Assembly (NCBI RefSeq): GCF_014656375.1
Contig: NZ_BNCH01000011.1
Location: 1 to 64,000 of the forward strand
DNA from: Aliiroseovarius zhejiangensis
Lineage (GTDB): Bacteria > Pseudomonadota > Alphaproteobacteria > Rhodobacterales > Rhodobacteraceae
Reading direction: 5' to 3'
DNA length: 64,000 nt
Shown here: piece after piece, positions 1-9,769 of the stretch
Position numbering within the stretch: position 1 is the stretch's first letter
How the letters are laid out: each line of letters begins with the position of its first letter
Program-made: the position numbers and the translations under genes
Notes under the pieces: model-generated
What the model saw: only the letters and a program-made list of their open reading frames with translations
Told to the model about the DNA's origin: nothing
The model's database searches: none

Positions 1-7
1 GCCGGTG

Positions 8-53
8 AAGGGGGTTCTAGGCCTACCCGCAAAGAGTCGCAACCCCTTTTTTT
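8..53 (+). terminator. Rho-independent terminator of a gene left of the window
   Basis: Bases 8-16 (five Gs followed by TT) pair with bases 41-46, and a run of seven Ts follows at 47-53. The T-run lies on the plus strand, so this would end a plus-strand transcript that begins outside the window. The loop is long, about 24 bases, which lowers confidence. Nothing else convincing is seen from 54 to 269. Confidence 0.5.
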
Positions 54-269
54 AGAAAAATGCATCTTTTTGCCGATTTCCGATTTTTTCTTTGTTTTTG
101 GTGGGTTGCGGCAATGTTCGGCAAAATCTGCGCGTCCGTGCGCAACAAAAATAGCCTGCGACCAAACCTTCCCCAACGGCAATTGTCCGCGATCCGCTTC
201 GGGTCATGAATCGAGGGCAGGCACTGGCGTGAATCAGCACGATCTGTCAGGCCGGACCGTGGGAAATCA

Positions 270-914
270 TCAGGACACTGACCGCCGGGCTACCCGCGCA
301 CCCTGCTCGCGGCTCTTGCGTTTCTTCGCCGTCTGAATCACCCGCCATGCCAACAGCGCCAGGATGATCGCCAGATAAACAAGCGCGTCCTTTTCCCAGG
401 TCTTGCCGATCATGACGAAGTGAACACCGCCCAGAATCGCGATCGGATAGACCAGCCGGTGCAGCTTGCGCCAGCGCGGGCCAAGTTTGCGCACCGACCA
501 GTTGTTTGACGTGATGGCCAGCGGCACCATCAAAAGGAACGCGGCCATTCCGATGGTAATATAGGGGCGTTTCAGGATGTCTTTCCAGATTTCAGACAGG
601 ATCTGAACATCCAGGACAAGCCACACCAGAAGGTGAACCGAAACGAAATAGAATGTCAGCACGCCAATCGCGCGCCGGAAGCGGATCAGGTTGAGGCCGA
701 TCATGGCGCGCAACGGGGTCACGCACAGACCAAGGATCAGGGCTTTCAACGCCAGCCGACCCAGTTCATGTTCCAACGCCTTGACCGGCTCGGCCCCCAT
801 TCCGCCACTGGCCGCAAGATAGAACAGCCAGGCGGGCCAAAGCGCCCCGACCACATAAAGCCCCCAGACCGGCATCTTGCGCGCGGCGGCATTGATCCGG
901 TCAACAAGGGACAT
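270..914 (-). CDS. msrQ: MsrQ, haem-binding membrane subunit of the MsrPQ methionine sulfoxide reductase
   Basis: This 214-residue integral membrane protein has about six hydrophobic segments and conserved histidines in transmembrane contexts, for example VSVHLLVW and GGVHFVMIG, as in the YedZ/MsrQ family of b-type haem proteins. In the known system MsrQ passes electrons from the quinone pool or a flavin reductase to periplasmic MsrP, which repairs oxidised methionines in envelope proteins. Its ATG overlaps the msrP stop (TGATG), so the two are translationally coupled. Length is normal for the family. No downstream minus-strand terminator was recognised between 269 and the window edge. Confidence 0.93.
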   Translation of the reverse strand: MSLVDRINAAARKMPVWGLYVVGALWPAWLFYLAASGGMGAEPVKALEHELGRLALKALILGLCVTPLRAMIGLNLIRFRRAIGVLTFYFVSVHLLVWLVLDVQILSEIWKDILKRPYITIGMAAFLLMVPLAITSNNWSVRKLGPRWRKLHRLVYPIAILGGVHFVMIGKTWEKDALVYLAIILALLAWRVIQTAKKRKSREQGARVARRSVS

Positions 915-1834
915 CAGTGGTTCACCACCAGGTCCATACCATCATAAAGGCGCGCGACTTCTTCTTCATAACCGTTGAACATCAGGGTCTCTTGCCGCTT
1001 GGCAAACAACCCGCCGCCGATCGGTTTTTCATAAGCCTGCGACCAGCGCGGGTGGCTGACCTGGGGATTCACATTGGAATAAAACCCATATTCACTCGGT
1101 TGCAGCATGTTCCACGTTGTCTGCGGCTCTTTATCCGTCAACGTCACGCGCACAATCGACTTGATCGACTTGTAGCCATATTTCCACGGCACGACGAGGC
1201 GCAGCGGCGCGCCATTCTGTTTCGGCATCGGGTCGTCATAGATCCCGGTGGCCAGGATCGTCAGCGGATGCATCGCCTCGTCCAGCCGCAGACCTTCACG
1301 ATACGGCCATTCCAGACTAACGGTTTTCTGCCCCGGCATTTCGTCCGGCCGATAAAGGGTTTCAAAGGCCACGTATTTGGCCGCGCCCTGCACTCCGGCG
1401 AGCGAGAGCAACTGGTTCAGCTCGAACCCGACCCAAGGCACGACCATCGACCAGGTTTCAACGCAGCGAAAGCGATAGATGCGTTCTTCGAGTGTGACCT
1501 TGCCCAGAATGTCCTCAAGCCCGTATGTGCCGGGCCGGTCCACCATCCCGCCGATCTCGACCGACCAGGGATCAATGGTCAGTTGATGCGCGTGTTTGGC
1601 CGGGTCGGTCTTGCCGGTGCCGAACTCGTAAAAATTGTTGTAGGACGAGATGTCCTCAAGCGCGGTCGTCTCAAGATCAGCCGAATATGGCGACGCATCT
1701 GATGACGCGCCCAGCGCCGGCCCCAGTGTCAGCCCCGCTGTCAGCCCGGCCGCACCGCCCATCAACTGGCGTCGGTTCAGGTAATCGGCGCGGGGTGTCA
1801 CGTCGGAGTATTTCAGGACGGTCTTGTAAGCCAT
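914..1834 (-). CDS. msrP: MsrP, periplasmic molybdopterin methionine sulfoxide reductase catalytic subunit
   Basis: The 306-residue protein belongs to the sulfite oxidase-fold YedY/MsrP family. A twin-arginine signal is visible: RR at residues 21-22 in NRRQLMGG, then a hydrophobic stretch, so the cofactor-loaded protein should be exported by Tat. Cys124 in YRFRCVETWS sits where the family's molybdenum-ligating cysteine lies. I chose the ATG at 1834. A GTG four codons earlier lies within the likely ribosome-binding AAGGTG and is less plausible. It is the first gene of msrP-msrQ, and the roughly 105 bases between it and the preceding minus-strand gene could hold its promoter. Confidence 0.94.
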   Translation of the reverse strand: MAYKTVLKYSDVTPRADYLNRRQLMGGAAGLTAGLTLGPALGASSDASPYSADLETTALEDISSYNNFYEFGTGKTDPAKHAHQLTIDPWSVEIGGMVDRPGTYGLEDILGKVTLEERIYRFRCVETWSMVVPWVGFELNQLLSLAGVQGAAKYVAFETLYRPDEMPGQKTVSLEWPYREGLRLDEAMHPLTILATGIYDDPMPKQNGAPLRLVVPWKYGYKSIKSIVRVTLTDKEPQTTWNMLQPSEYGFYSNVNPQVSHPRWSQAYEKPIGGGLFAKRQETLMFNGYEEEVARLYDGMDLVVNH

Positions 1835-1939
1835 TTGCTTGCCCACCTTTCATGGTCGTCTGTCCTTGACGTATGACAGGGCGGGCACAAATCCAAACCA
1901 CAATGGCTCACGTCCGCGCCATGGAATTGTAACAATCCC

Positions 1940-3427
1940 TCAGTCCAGCGGCGGTATCGCAGGATAGATGTGATTCATCGGCACCGAACGCCCGTTCTCC
2001 TGCACCAGACGCACATGCTGCCGTCCCATCTGTCGCGGCTCGGTCACACCGACGGAATGCGCAATGGTTTCCACCTCGTGGATGATGCCTGCGGCGTAGC
2101 GGGCCACCTTGTCCGCCTTGTCCTCTGGCACCAGACCTTTTTGCAAGCGCGGATCGTGCGTCGTGATCCCGGTGGGGCAGGTGTTGCGGTTGCATTTCAT
2201 TGCCTGAATGCAGCCCAATGAAAACATGAAGCCACGTGCCGAGGTGACAAAATCAGCACCTGCGCAGATCGCCCAGGCCACGTCGCTGGGATTGATCAAC
2301 TTGCCCGAAGCAACCAGACGGATTCTGTCCTTCAACCCGTGGCGATCCCGCAGGTCGCAGACCAGGGGCAACGCTTCGCGGATCGGCAGACCGACCAGAT
2401 CAATCAACGGCATGGGGGCGGCGCCCGTGCCACCTTCGCCGCCGTCTATGGTGATGAAATCGGGCGCGTCCTGCATCCCGCGCCGGGTGATCCTTTCAAA
2501 CAACTCTTCCAAGGGCTCAACTGACCCGACCACCGTTTTGACTCCGACCGGCTTTCCGGTCACCTCGCGGATATGGGCCAGGACATCCAGAAGATCGTCC
2601 CAATCATCAATCTCGGGATGCCGGTTGGGCGAGATCGAGGCGACACCTTCCGTGATCCCCCGGATCGCCGCAATTTCGGCCGAGACCTTGGCGGCGGGCA
2701 GGATGCCCCCTTTGCCGGGTTTTGCCCCTTGCGCCAGCTTAAGTTCGAACATCTTCACTTCGGGATACGCCGCGATCTCGCGCAGCTTGTCATCGGACAG
2801 GTTGCCCTCTGCGTCCCGCACCCCGTATTTCGCGGTGCCGATTTGAAACACGATGTCACCGCCACCCTTCAGGTGATAATGCGACAATCCCCCCTCGCCC
2901 GTATTCATCCAGATCCCGGCCTTGGCGGCGCCTGCCGACAAAGCCTCGACCGCCGGTCGCGACAAAGCGCCAAAGCTCATGCCTGACAGGTTGAAGAACG
3001 ACTTGGCCGCATAAGGGTGCCGCGTCGTTGGCCCGATCTGTAGGGGTTCGGTCTTTGTGTACTGATCGCTGACAGGGGGAAATGCCGCGTTCACGAAGAT
3101 TGGCGTGCCGGTGATACCAAGGTTCCGCGTCGACCCGAAGGCCACTGTGTTGCCATGGCCTGATGCCGCCCTCTCGACCCAATCCCGCTGGGCACGGTTG
3201 AACGGTAGCTCTTCGCGGTCCATGGCAAAGAAATACTGTCGGAAAAACTCGCCCAGATTGGTGAACACTGCCCTGAAGCGTCCGATCACCGGATAGTTGC
3301 GGCGCACAGCGTCATGGGTTTGCACCCGGTCGATGAAATAGAGCACGACCAGCAACAAAAACCCAAGGACCACCAAAAAGAACAACGCCTGCGCCAGCAG
3401 CTCGACCGCCCAGAACATGGATTGCAT
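1940..3427 (-). CDS. Membrane-anchored FMN-binding glutamate synthase-like protein
   Basis: The 495-residue protein consists of one N-terminal membrane helix (about residues 8-32) followed by the FMN/iron-sulfur synthase barrel of GltB. The iron-sulfur cysteines appear in CIQAMKCNRNTCPTG, and glycine-rich FMN/2-oxoglutarate site sequence (TIDGGEGGTGA) is present. The glutaminase domain of true GltB is absent, and no gltD partner lies nearby. The family (archaeal-type glutamate synthase domain proteins) is widespread but of unproven role, so I do not call it glutamate synthase proper. The ATG at 3427 follows GGAGG at a good distance; a GTG two codons upstream is the alternative. Confidence 0.85.
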   Translation of the reverse strand: MQSMFWAVELLAQALFFLVVLGFLLLVVLYFIDRVQTHDAVRRNYPVIGRFRAVFTNLGEFFRQYFFAMDREELPFNRAQRDWVERAASGHGNTVAFGSTRNLGITGTPIFVNAAFPPVSDQYTKTEPLQIGPTTRHPYAAKSFFNLSGMSFGALSRPAVEALSAGAAKAGIWMNTGEGGLSHYHLKGGGDIVFQIGTAKYGVRDAEGNLSDDKLREIAAYPEVKMFELKLAQGAKPGKGGILPAAKVSAEIAAIRGITEGVASISPNRHPEIDDWDDLLDVLAHIREVTGKPVGVKTVVGSVEPLEELFERITRRGMQDAPDFITIDGGEGGTGAAPMPLIDLVGLPIREALPLVCDLRDRHGLKDRIRLVASGKLINPSDVAWAICAGADFVTSARGFMFSLGCIQAMKCNRNTCPTGITTHDPRLQKGLVPEDKADKVARYAAGIIHEVETIAHSVGVTEPRQMGRQHVRLVQENGRSVPMNHIYPAIPPLD

Positions 3428-3816
3428 CGACACCCCTCCGTGATTCGGATCGAGTCTAACGCCAACGGCCTGAACGAAAAGACCGTTAGGTTACGCGGGC
3501 AAACGAGGCGATTCGCCGGGGCGGGAATCACCCGCAGCTGCGAGTCACCACAAGCACAAAGATGCCAAGGGGGTGTGACTGTGGTTTCTCGGCTGCGAAT
3601 CGCCGAAAACACACCTTTGAATAGGAGCCGTTCTGCCGGGTTTCGACCCCTTTGCCTTCCCTTGCGGAACTTCGCCTGTAAGTGGAGGTCAATTTTGCAA
3701 TTTAGCGCCCAAACAGAGTGTCTTAGCGCATTTCAGGTGAAGCAGTCAGGTGGTCGTGGTTTCTGTGTCTCTGCATCCAACACTGGGTGCGAACAATAAC
3801 TCTTGGAGTATATCGT
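3428..3816. other. 389-base intergenic stretch without a supported gene
   Basis: This region separates the divergent FMN-domain gene and the EF-hand gene and must hold both promoters. Short ORFs occur on both strands, but none has a ribosome-binding site with a believable product. I saw no convincing minus 35/minus 10 pair, tRNA or strong hairpin. Confidence 0.5.
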
Positions 3817-4056
3817 ATGAAAACCACATCTCTTGCCGCCGCCCTTCTTATCGCTGGTTCGTCTGCTGTTTTCGCTGACATCGCCACGTTGGACGCAAAC
3901 GAGGACGGAGAAGTCACCATGGAAGAGCTGGTCGCAGTTTATCCTGACGTGACGGCCGAAGCCTTCTCGACGGCAGACGCGGATGAAAGCGGCACCCTGA
4001 ACGCTGACGAGCTGGCAGCAGCACAGGAAGCAGGCACGATCCCGAGCGAGATGTAA
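3817..4056 (+). CDS. Small secreted EF-hand protein
   Basis: This is a 79-residue protein with a Sec signal peptide (about residues 1-21, ending AVFA before D22) and two EF-hand loops. The first, starting DANEDGEVT, and the second, DADESGTLN, each carry the acidic positions 1, 3, 5 and 12 needed to bind calcium. It should therefore be a periplasmic or secreted calcium-binding peptide of unknown partner. The ATG at 3817 has GGAG eight bases upstream; an in-frame GTG at 3787 is unlikely. It is a single-gene unit closed by a terminator at 4086. Confidence 0.82.
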   Translation: MKTTSLAAALLIAGSSAVFADIATLDANEDGEVTMEELVAVYPDVTAEAFSTADADESGTLNADELAAAQEAGTIPSEM

Positions 4057-4085
4057 GGGCACTTAGCCACTTCCCCACTCACGGC

Positions 4086-4117
4086 AAAGCCCCGTCGGTT
4101 TACACCGGCGGGGCTTT
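4086..4117. terminator. Bidirectional terminator between the EF-hand gene and clpB
   Basis: AAAGCCCCGTCGG (4086-4098) pairs with CCGGCGGGGCTTT (4105-4117), with one wobble, around a six-base loop. It lies between convergent genes and has three Ts after the stem on each strand, so it can serve both. Confidence 0.8.
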
Positions 4118-4137
4118 CATCTGTTTAACGGCCTTGA

Positions 4138-6753
4138 TCAATGAACCACGGCATCTCGTGGCGGGTGCTGGTTCGAACGCGACACACGGTCACCGATGAT
4201 CAGGCCCTCGGACCCGGCGGACACCGAAATGGTGTCGCCGTCCATAACATCCCCGGCCAGAATCATTTCGGCCAGTTGGTCCTGAAGCGCGCGTTGGATG
4301 ACACGCTTCAGCGGGCGCGCACCGAATACCGGATCATACCCTTCATCGGCCAGCCACTTGTGTGCGCCCTCATCCAGCTCAAGGGTGATGTTGCGACGCG
4401 CCAGGCGACGGGCCAGACGTTCCAACTGGATATCCACGATCCCGTCCATGTCGTTCCGGCTCAGGCGGTCAAAGATGATCGTTTCATCCAGACGGTTCAG
4501 GAATTCAGGGCGGAAATGTGCCCGCACCGCATCCATCACGTCACGCTTGGCATCGGACGAATCCGCCCCATCGGGCAGCTGGCTCAGCGCCTGCGCGCCA
4601 AGGTTCGACGTCAGGATGATCAGCGTCTGCTTGAAATCGACCGTGCGGCCCTGACCATCGGTCAGAACCCCATCGTCCAGAACCTGCAACAGCACGTTGA
4701 ACACATCGGGGTGGGCTTTTTCAACCTCGTCGAACAGGACGACCTGATAGGGCCGCCGCCGCACAGCTTCGGTCAGCACACCGCCTTCGTCATACCCGAC
4801 ATAGCCCGGAGGCGCACCGATCAGACGGGCGACCGCGTGTTTCTCCATGAACTCGGACATATCAATACGCACCATCGCGTTGTCGTCATCAAAGAGATAC
4901 TCGGCCACTGCTTTGGTCAGCTCGGTTTTACCCACACCGGTCGGGCCAAGGAACAGGAACGACCCAAGCGGGCGGTTCTCGTCGTTCAGCCCGGCACGCG
5001 CCCGGCGCACGGCATTGGACACAGCCGTCACGGCCGAAGTTTGACCGATGACCCGCTTGTGCAGTTCCTCTTCCATGCGCAAAAGCTTCTCGCGTTCGCC
5101 TTCCAGCATTTTCGAGGTCGGAATACCTGTCCAACGCTCAACCACACTGGCGATCTGCTCGGGCCGCACGGCCTCTTCGACCATCATGTCGCTTTCGGCG
5201 TTTTCGGCTTCTTCCAGCTTTTTCTGAAGGCCGGGAATGACACCGTAAGACAGCTCACCGGCACGAGCCAGATTGCCTTCGCGCTTGGCGGCGTCCAATT
5301 CGGCACGGGCGCGGTCCAGTTGCTCTTTCAACCCGCGCGCACCTTCAAGCTGATCCCGTTCTGCCTGCCATTTGGCGGTCATTGACGCGGATTTCTCCTG
5401 CAGATCGGACAGTTCGCCTTCCAGCTTTTCCAGCCGGTCTTTCGACGCCTTGTCATCCTCCAGCTTCAACGCCTCGGCTTCGATCTGCATCTGCATGATC
5501 TGACGATCCAGCGCATCCAATTCCTCGGGTTTCGAATCCACTTCCATACGCAAGCGGCTAGCGGCTTCGTCCACAAGGTCAATCGCCTTGTCCGGCAGGA
5601 ACCGGTCGGTGATATAGCGATGGCTCAGCGTCGACGCGGCCACAAGGGCGCTGTCGGAAATCCGAACGCCGTGGTGCAGTTCGTACTTCTCCTTGATACC
5701 GCGCAGGATCGAGATCGTGTCCTCGACCGTCGGCTCTTCGACCATCACCGGCTGGAACCGGCGGGCCAGGGCCGCGTCTTTTTCGACATATTTGCGGTAT
5801 TCATCCAGCGTGGTGGCCCCGACGCAGTGCAGCTCTCCGCGCGCCAGCGCAGGTTTGATCAGGTTGGCGGCGTCCATCGCCCCATCCGATTTACCGGCAC
5901 CGACCAGCGTGTGCATCTCGTCGATGAACAGGATGATCTCTCCTGCCGCCGCCGTCACTTCGTTCAGAACGGCTTTCAGACGCTCTTCAAACTCGCCGCG
6001 ATATTTCGCGCCGGCGATCAGTGCCCCCATATCCAGCGCGAGCAGCTTCTTGTTGCGCAGGCTTTCTGGCACATCACCATTGATGATGCGCAGGGCCAGC
6101 CCCTCGGCAATCGCGGTTTTCCCCACGCCGGGCTCGCCGATCAGAACGGGGTTGTTTTTGGTGCGGCGCGACAGAACCTGCATGGCGCGGCGAATTTCTT
6201 CGTCGCGGCCAATGATCGGGTCAATCTTGCCCTCTGCCGCAGCCTCGGTCAGATCGCGGGCATATTTTGACAAGGCTTCATAGCTGTCTTCGGCACTGGC
6301 ACTGTCGGCCGTGCGCCCCTGACGCACCGCGTTGATGGCGGCGTTCAGCTTCTTGGCATCCACGGCACCGGCATCAAGCGCATCACGCGCCTTGGATTTG
6401 ATCATGGCCAAGGCGGTCAACAACCGCTCGACGGGCACGAAGCTGTCCCCGGCCTGTTTGGCCAATTTCTGCGCCTCGTCCAGCACGCGGGCGGTGGCGT
6501 TGTCCATGTAAACCTGCGCGGCATCGCCCGTCACTTTCGACAGCTTGCCGATGGCCTCGTCCACGGCGGTGCGGACACGTTCGGGCGACCCACCTGCCTT
6601 GCGGATCAGGTTGGCGCTCATCCCTTCTTCGTCGTCCATCAGGGCTTTCAACAGATGCTCGGGAACCAGTCTTTGATGGTTTTCGCGCATCGCAATGGTC
6701 TGTGCGGCCTGAATGAAACCACGCGACCGTTCGGTGAACTTGTTCAAGTCCAT
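4138..6753 (-). CDS. clpB: ClpB, ATP-dependent disaggregase
   Basis: At 871 residues this is full-length ClpB/Hsp104. It has the N-terminal repeat domain (1-145), a first AAA+ module with Walker A GEPGVGKT at 206-213, the coiled-coil M-domain (about 400-530), and a second AAA+ module with GPTGVGKT near 605. It acts with DnaK to pull proteins out of aggregates in the cytoplasm. AGGAG precedes the ATG. A heat-shock-type promoter lies at 6827-6855. There is no internal GTG/ATG start with a clear ribosome-binding site suggesting a short ClpB form, but I could not exclude one. Confidence 0.98.
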   Translation of the reverse strand: MDLNKFTERSRGFIQAAQTIAMRENHQRLVPEHLLKALMDDEEGMSANLIRKAGGSPERVRTAVDEAIGKLSKVTGDAAQVYMDNATARVLDEAQKLAKQAGDSFVPVERLLTALAMIKSKARDALDAGAVDAKKLNAAINAVRQGRTADSASAEDSYEALSKYARDLTEAAAEGKIDPIIGRDEEIRRAMQVLSRRTKNNPVLIGEPGVGKTAIAEGLALRIINGDVPESLRNKKLLALDMGALIAGAKYRGEFEERLKAVLNEVTAAAGEIILFIDEMHTLVGAGKSDGAMDAANLIKPALARGELHCVGATTLDEYRKYVEKDAALARRFQPVMVEEPTVEDTISILRGIKEKYELHHGVRISDSALVAASTLSHRYITDRFLPDKAIDLVDEAASRLRMEVDSKPEELDALDRQIMQMQIEAEALKLEDDKASKDRLEKLEGELSDLQEKSASMTAKWQAERDQLEGARGLKEQLDRARAELDAAKREGNLARAGELSYGVIPGLQKKLEEAENAESDMMVEEAVRPEQIASVVERWTGIPTSKMLEGEREKLLRMEEELHKRVIGQTSAVTAVSNAVRRARAGLNDENRPLGSFLFLGPTGVGKTELTKAVAEYLFDDDNAMVRIDMSEFMEKHAVARLIGAPPGYVGYDEGGVLTEAVRRRPYQVVLFDEVEKAHPDVFNVLLQVLDDGVLTDGQGRTVDFKQTLIILTSNLGAQALSQLPDGADSSDAKRDVMDAVRAHFRPEFLNRLDETIIFDRLSRNDMDGIVDIQLERLARRLARRNITLELDEGAHKWLADEGYDPVFGARPLKRVIQRALQDQLAEMILAGDVMDGDTISVSAGSEGLIIGDRVSRSNQHPPRDAVVH

Positions 6754-6826
6754 ATCACTCTCCTTCTAAAGCGCCCAAGACCGGAATGCCCACCCTTGCG
6801 GCACATCCCATTGGGCCTTGGAACAA

Positions 6827-6854
6827 AGATGGGAACGGGTCGGAAAAATGCAAG
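6827..6854 (-). promoter_or_regulatory. Predicted RpoH (sigma-32) promoter of clpB
   Basis: Reading the minus strand, CTTG (6851-6854) is followed after 17 bases by CCCATCT (6827-6833). This resembles the alphaproteobacterial RpoH pattern CTTG, 17-18 bases, CYTATNT. It lies about 75 bases upstream of clpB, a classic RpoH target. The fit is by eye only. Confidence 0.5.
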
Positions 6855-6974
6855 ACAGCCTGCGCGCATCTGTGCCGGAATCCGCACACATATCCCCGTG
6901 GATCACGCCCATTTGCCTTTGTGCCAATCTGTGTTTAGGACAAGCCAACCGCGCCGCAAAAAAAGGAGCCTTCC

Positions 6975-7694
6975 ATGTCCGATGACCGCCTGATCTTTGC
7001 CCTTGATGTCCCAAATGCACTGGACGGACTGCAACTGGCCGGGACGCTGGGGGATGCGGTCAGTTTCTATAAGATCGGGCTGGGCATGTTGACCGGGGGT
7101 GGGCTGGCGCTGGCCAACGAGCTGAAAAGCGAACACGGCAAGCGTATCTTTCTGGATATGAAGCTGTTCGACATCGGCAACACGATCGAAGCCGCCGTGC
7201 GGGGGCTTGCACAGTTTGATCTGGATTTTCTGACCGTCCACGGCGACCCCAACGTGGTGCGCGCCGCACAGGAAGGCAAAGGCGGCAGCGACATGAAAAT
7301 CCTTGCCGTGACCATCCTGACCTCGCTGGATCGCGAGGATCTGGACGCGGCGCTGATCAAACAGGGTTCGGTGCAGGATCTGGTGCTGGAACGCGCCGCC
7401 CGCGCGCTGGAGGCAAGCGCCGATGGCGTCATCGCTTCGCCGCAAGAGGCAAGGCTGATCCGCGCCCTTCCCGAAGCAGAGGGCAAGCTGATCGTCACCC
7501 CCGGCGTACGCCCGGCAGGCACCGACCAGGGCGACCAGAAACGAACGGCCACCCCCGCGCAGGCGATTGCCGATGGCGCGGATCACGTGGTGGTGGGGCG
7601 TCCCATCCGCCACGCAAAAGACCCCAGGGCTGCCGCTCAGGCGATCATCGCCGAACTGAACTCGCCACAAGCGCGGCGGGCCAATCGCGGCTGA
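6975..7694 (+). CDS. pyrF: PyrF, orotidine 5'-phosphate decarboxylase
   Basis: The 239-residue TIM-barrel enzyme catalyses the last step of UMP synthesis. The catalytic Asp-Lys-Asp array is seen in LDMKLFDIGNT (Asp61, Lys63, Asp66), and the phosphate-binding end VTPGVRP and VVGRPI are present. AAGGAG at 6963-6968 precedes the ATG. It is divergent from clpB, and the 221 bases between them should hold both promoters. Confidence 0.96.
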   Translation: MSDDRLIFALDVPNALDGLQLAGTLGDAVSFYKIGLGMLTGGGLALANELKSEHGKRIFLDMKLFDIGNTIEAAVRGLAQFDLDFLTVHGDPNVVRAAQEGKGGSDMKILAVTILTSLDREDLDAALIKQGSVQDLVLERAARALEASADGVIASPQEARLIRALPEAEGKLIVTPGVRPAGTDQGDQKRTATPAQAIADGADHVVVGRPIRHAKDPRAAAQAIIAELNSPQARRANRG

Positions 7695-7850
7695 TCTGCG
7701 GGGTTTCACGTCACGCTCTTGCAATCGTGAGGCCACGACCCGCCCTGCCGCCTTGCGCAGCAGGGGCAATCTTTCGATCATGGGGGCGATGTGCTTTCCA
7801 GACAGCACATGCAGCCAGGACCGCTGGTCCAGTCATTCGCGAGGTGCCCC

Positions 7851-8579
7851 ATGCCCGAAACACGCCCCAACCCGGATATGTCGACCGTTCTGCGGCTCAG
7901 GCGGGCCATTGGCGCCATCGGGCTGACGCTTCCCTTTGTGCTGCTCACAAATGTTTATCTGTTCGACATTCCGATGCAGGAGTCGATTTCGGATTTCTTC
8001 TATACGGAACTGCGCGAGGTTTTCGTGTCGGCAGCCGCCGGTGTCGGTCTGTTCCTGGTGGCGTATGAGGGATATTGCCGGGAACCTGACGAGATCCTGT
8101 CCGACCGCGTGATCTCGTCCGTCGCGGGGGTTGCCATCTTCGCGACAGCCTTCGTGCCGACGCTGTGTGATCGCGAAAGCTGTTATTTTCCCCCGGCGCT
8201 GTTTGACCGGCTGATCCCGCCGTCGATGGATCAGATCCAGCAGAACATACATTTCTCGGCGGCGGGGCTGTTTCTGGTGTTCATGTCCATCACCTCGATC
8301 CGGCTGTTCACCCGCTGCACGGCAGACGACCCCGGACCGCACAAGAAACGACGCAATCAGTGTTATCAGATTTTCGGCTGGACCATCCTGGCGATGGTGA
8401 TCCTGATCGGCGTGGTCAAGCTTTTCCTGCCCGAGCTTGGCAAGGCCTGGGACGCCGCGTGGTCTTTTACCTTCTGGGCGGAAAGCGTCGCCTTGTGGGC
8501 GCTGGGGCTGAGCTGGCTGTTGAAAGGCGGCACCATGGCCGAGCAGATGCCTTTTCTGTTCGAGGCCGAAGCCGCATAG
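7851..8579 (+). CDS. Six-helix membrane protein of unknown function
   Basis: I do not recognise this 242-residue protein. Six hydrophobic segments are visible, beginning near GLTLPFVLL, VSAAAGVGLF, SVAGVAIFA, AAGLFLVFM, TILAMVILI and SVALWALGL. One outside or inside loop contains a Cys pair (LCDRESCYFPP). The ATG at 7851 starts MPETRPNPD; an upstream in-frame start at 7791 would add 20 residues not resembling a membrane protein. It stands alone, 156 bases after pyrF and convergent with the nfeD-qmcA pair. Confidence 0.65.
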   Translation: MPETRPNPDMSTVLRLRRAIGAIGLTLPFVLLTNVYLFDIPMQESISDFFYTELREVFVSAAAGVGLFLVAYEGYCREPDEILSDRVISSVAGVAIFATAFVPTLCDRESCYFPPALFDRLIPPSMDQIQQNIHFSAAGLFLVFMSITSIRLFTRCTADDPGPHKKRRNQCYQIFGWTILAMVILIGVVKLFLPELGKAWDAAWSFTFWAESVALWALGLSWLLKGGTMAEQMPFLFEAEAA

Positions 8580-8600
8580 GCCCGGCCCCGGCCGTCATTG

Positions 8601-8870
8601 TCACAGCTCGTTGATGTCGATGTCGATACGCTTGGACTGCCCTTTGCGCACACCGACCACACGGCGCAGCACCAGCCAGGTCACCAGTGAGATCGCGGCA
8701 AACAGCACCAGAATCCATGGCAGGCTTGGGGTAACGCCGATCAGCAGCAGCAGGCCGATGGCAGCAGCCCCGACCGCAAACCCCACGAATATGAAGCCGG
8801 GCGCCAGCATTTCAAGAATGCCAAGCGCGATGGCCCCCGCGATCCAAACCCACCATGTGGCCCACAGCAT
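8601..8870 (-). CDS. Short NfeD-family membrane protein
   Basis: An 89-residue membrane protein with three or four closely packed hydrophobic segments (WVWIAGAIALGI, GFAVGAAAIGL, WILVLFAAISL), like the short NfeD/YbbK proteins. These are known partners of SPFH proteins. Its ATG overlaps the stop of the SPFH gene (TAATG), so the pair is an operon with coupled translation. The usual soluble OB-fold tail is very short here. Confidence 0.8.
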   Translation of the reverse strand: MLWATWWVWIAGAIALGILEMLAPGFIFVGFAVGAAAIGLLLLIGVTPSLPWILVLFAAISLVTWLVLRRVVGVRKGQSKRIDIDINEL

Positions 8871-9757
8871 TACGGTCTCCCCTTCAACAGTTTGAACGCA
8901 TCGCCAAACGCATCCAGCGCATTTGCCGGCAGGATGATAGTCTGCTTGCCTTCGCCCTTGCCGACAGCGGTCAAAGCTTCGACCTGTTTCAACGCGACCT
9001 GGTATTGCGCGGCTTCAAGCCCATTCTCGGCGATGGCTTTGGCGACAACCTGTGTTGCATAGGCCTCGGCATCCGCCGAAATCCGGCGCGCCTTGGCGGT
9101 TTGCTCGGCGGCATACAGTTCGGCATCGGCAGCCAGTTCAACCGCGCGGCGCTTCCCCTCGGCTTCTGTCACTTGTGCGCGACGCGCCCGTTCGGCGTTC
9201 AACTGCTGCAACATCGCCTCACGCGTGGCGTTGTCCAGGTTCACGTCCAGTATTTCGGCCCGCGTCACCTCGATCCCCCAATCATCCACCGCATCCGCGA
9301 CCTGTTGCTTGATCTTTGCAATCAGTTGCTGGCGGTTTGACTGAACCTCGTCCAGTTCCATTTCGCCGATGCCCGACCGCACGATCCCCGCAACCGTTGT
9401 CGAAATCGCGGCATCCACATCACGGATGCGATAGACGGTCTTTTCGGGTTCAAGAATGCGATAGAACACGCTGGTGTCGACCTGCACCAGCACGTTGTCC
9501 GAGGTAATCGCGTCCTGGCTGGCGGTGGGCAACTGGCGCTCCAGTATAGACACACGATGGCGGACACGATCCAGGAAAGGCACGATGAAGTTGATCCCCG
9601 GCCCCAGAACCGATTGCAACCGCCCAAACCGTTCGACGACGAATTTCTGACTTTGCGGCACGATCTTGACGCCCAGAAGGACGACAATGATCAGAAACAC
9701 CGCCAACAACAGCAATACGCTGTTGCCGCCAAGCAGGTCTGCGGGGATGTCATTCAT
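8870..9757 (-). CDS. SPFH/stomatin-like membrane protein (QmcA family)
   Basis: The 295-residue protein has one N-terminal membrane helix (about 12-32, VLLLLAVFLIIVVLLG) followed by the SPFH domain (VERFGRLQSVLGPG, VDTSVFYRI) and an alanine/glutamate-rich coiled coil (about 175-250). Such proteins form membrane microdomain rings and work with NfeD proteins; in E. coli the equivalent pair is qmcA-ybbK. Exact function is unsettled in the family. Confidence 0.9.
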   Translation of the reverse strand: MNDIPADLLGGNSVLLLLAVFLIIVVLLGVKIVPQSQKFVVERFGRLQSVLGPGINFIVPFLDRVRHRVSILERQLPTASQDAITSDNVLVQVDTSVFYRILEPEKTVYRIRDVDAAISTTVAGIVRSGIGEMELDEVQSNRQQLIAKIKQQVADAVDDWGIEVTRAEILDVNLDNATREAMLQQLNAERARRAQVTEAEGKRRAVELAADAELYAAEQTAKARRISADAEAYATQVVAKAIAENGLEAAQYQVALKQVEALTAVGKGEGKQTIILPANALDAFGDAFKLLKGRP

Positions 9758-9769
9758 GGAAAGACCCTT

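Noticed and set aside
52-336. Two overlapping short open frames on opposite strands near the left end
   Set aside because: Neither has a ribosome-binding site or a recognisable product, and one enters msrQ.
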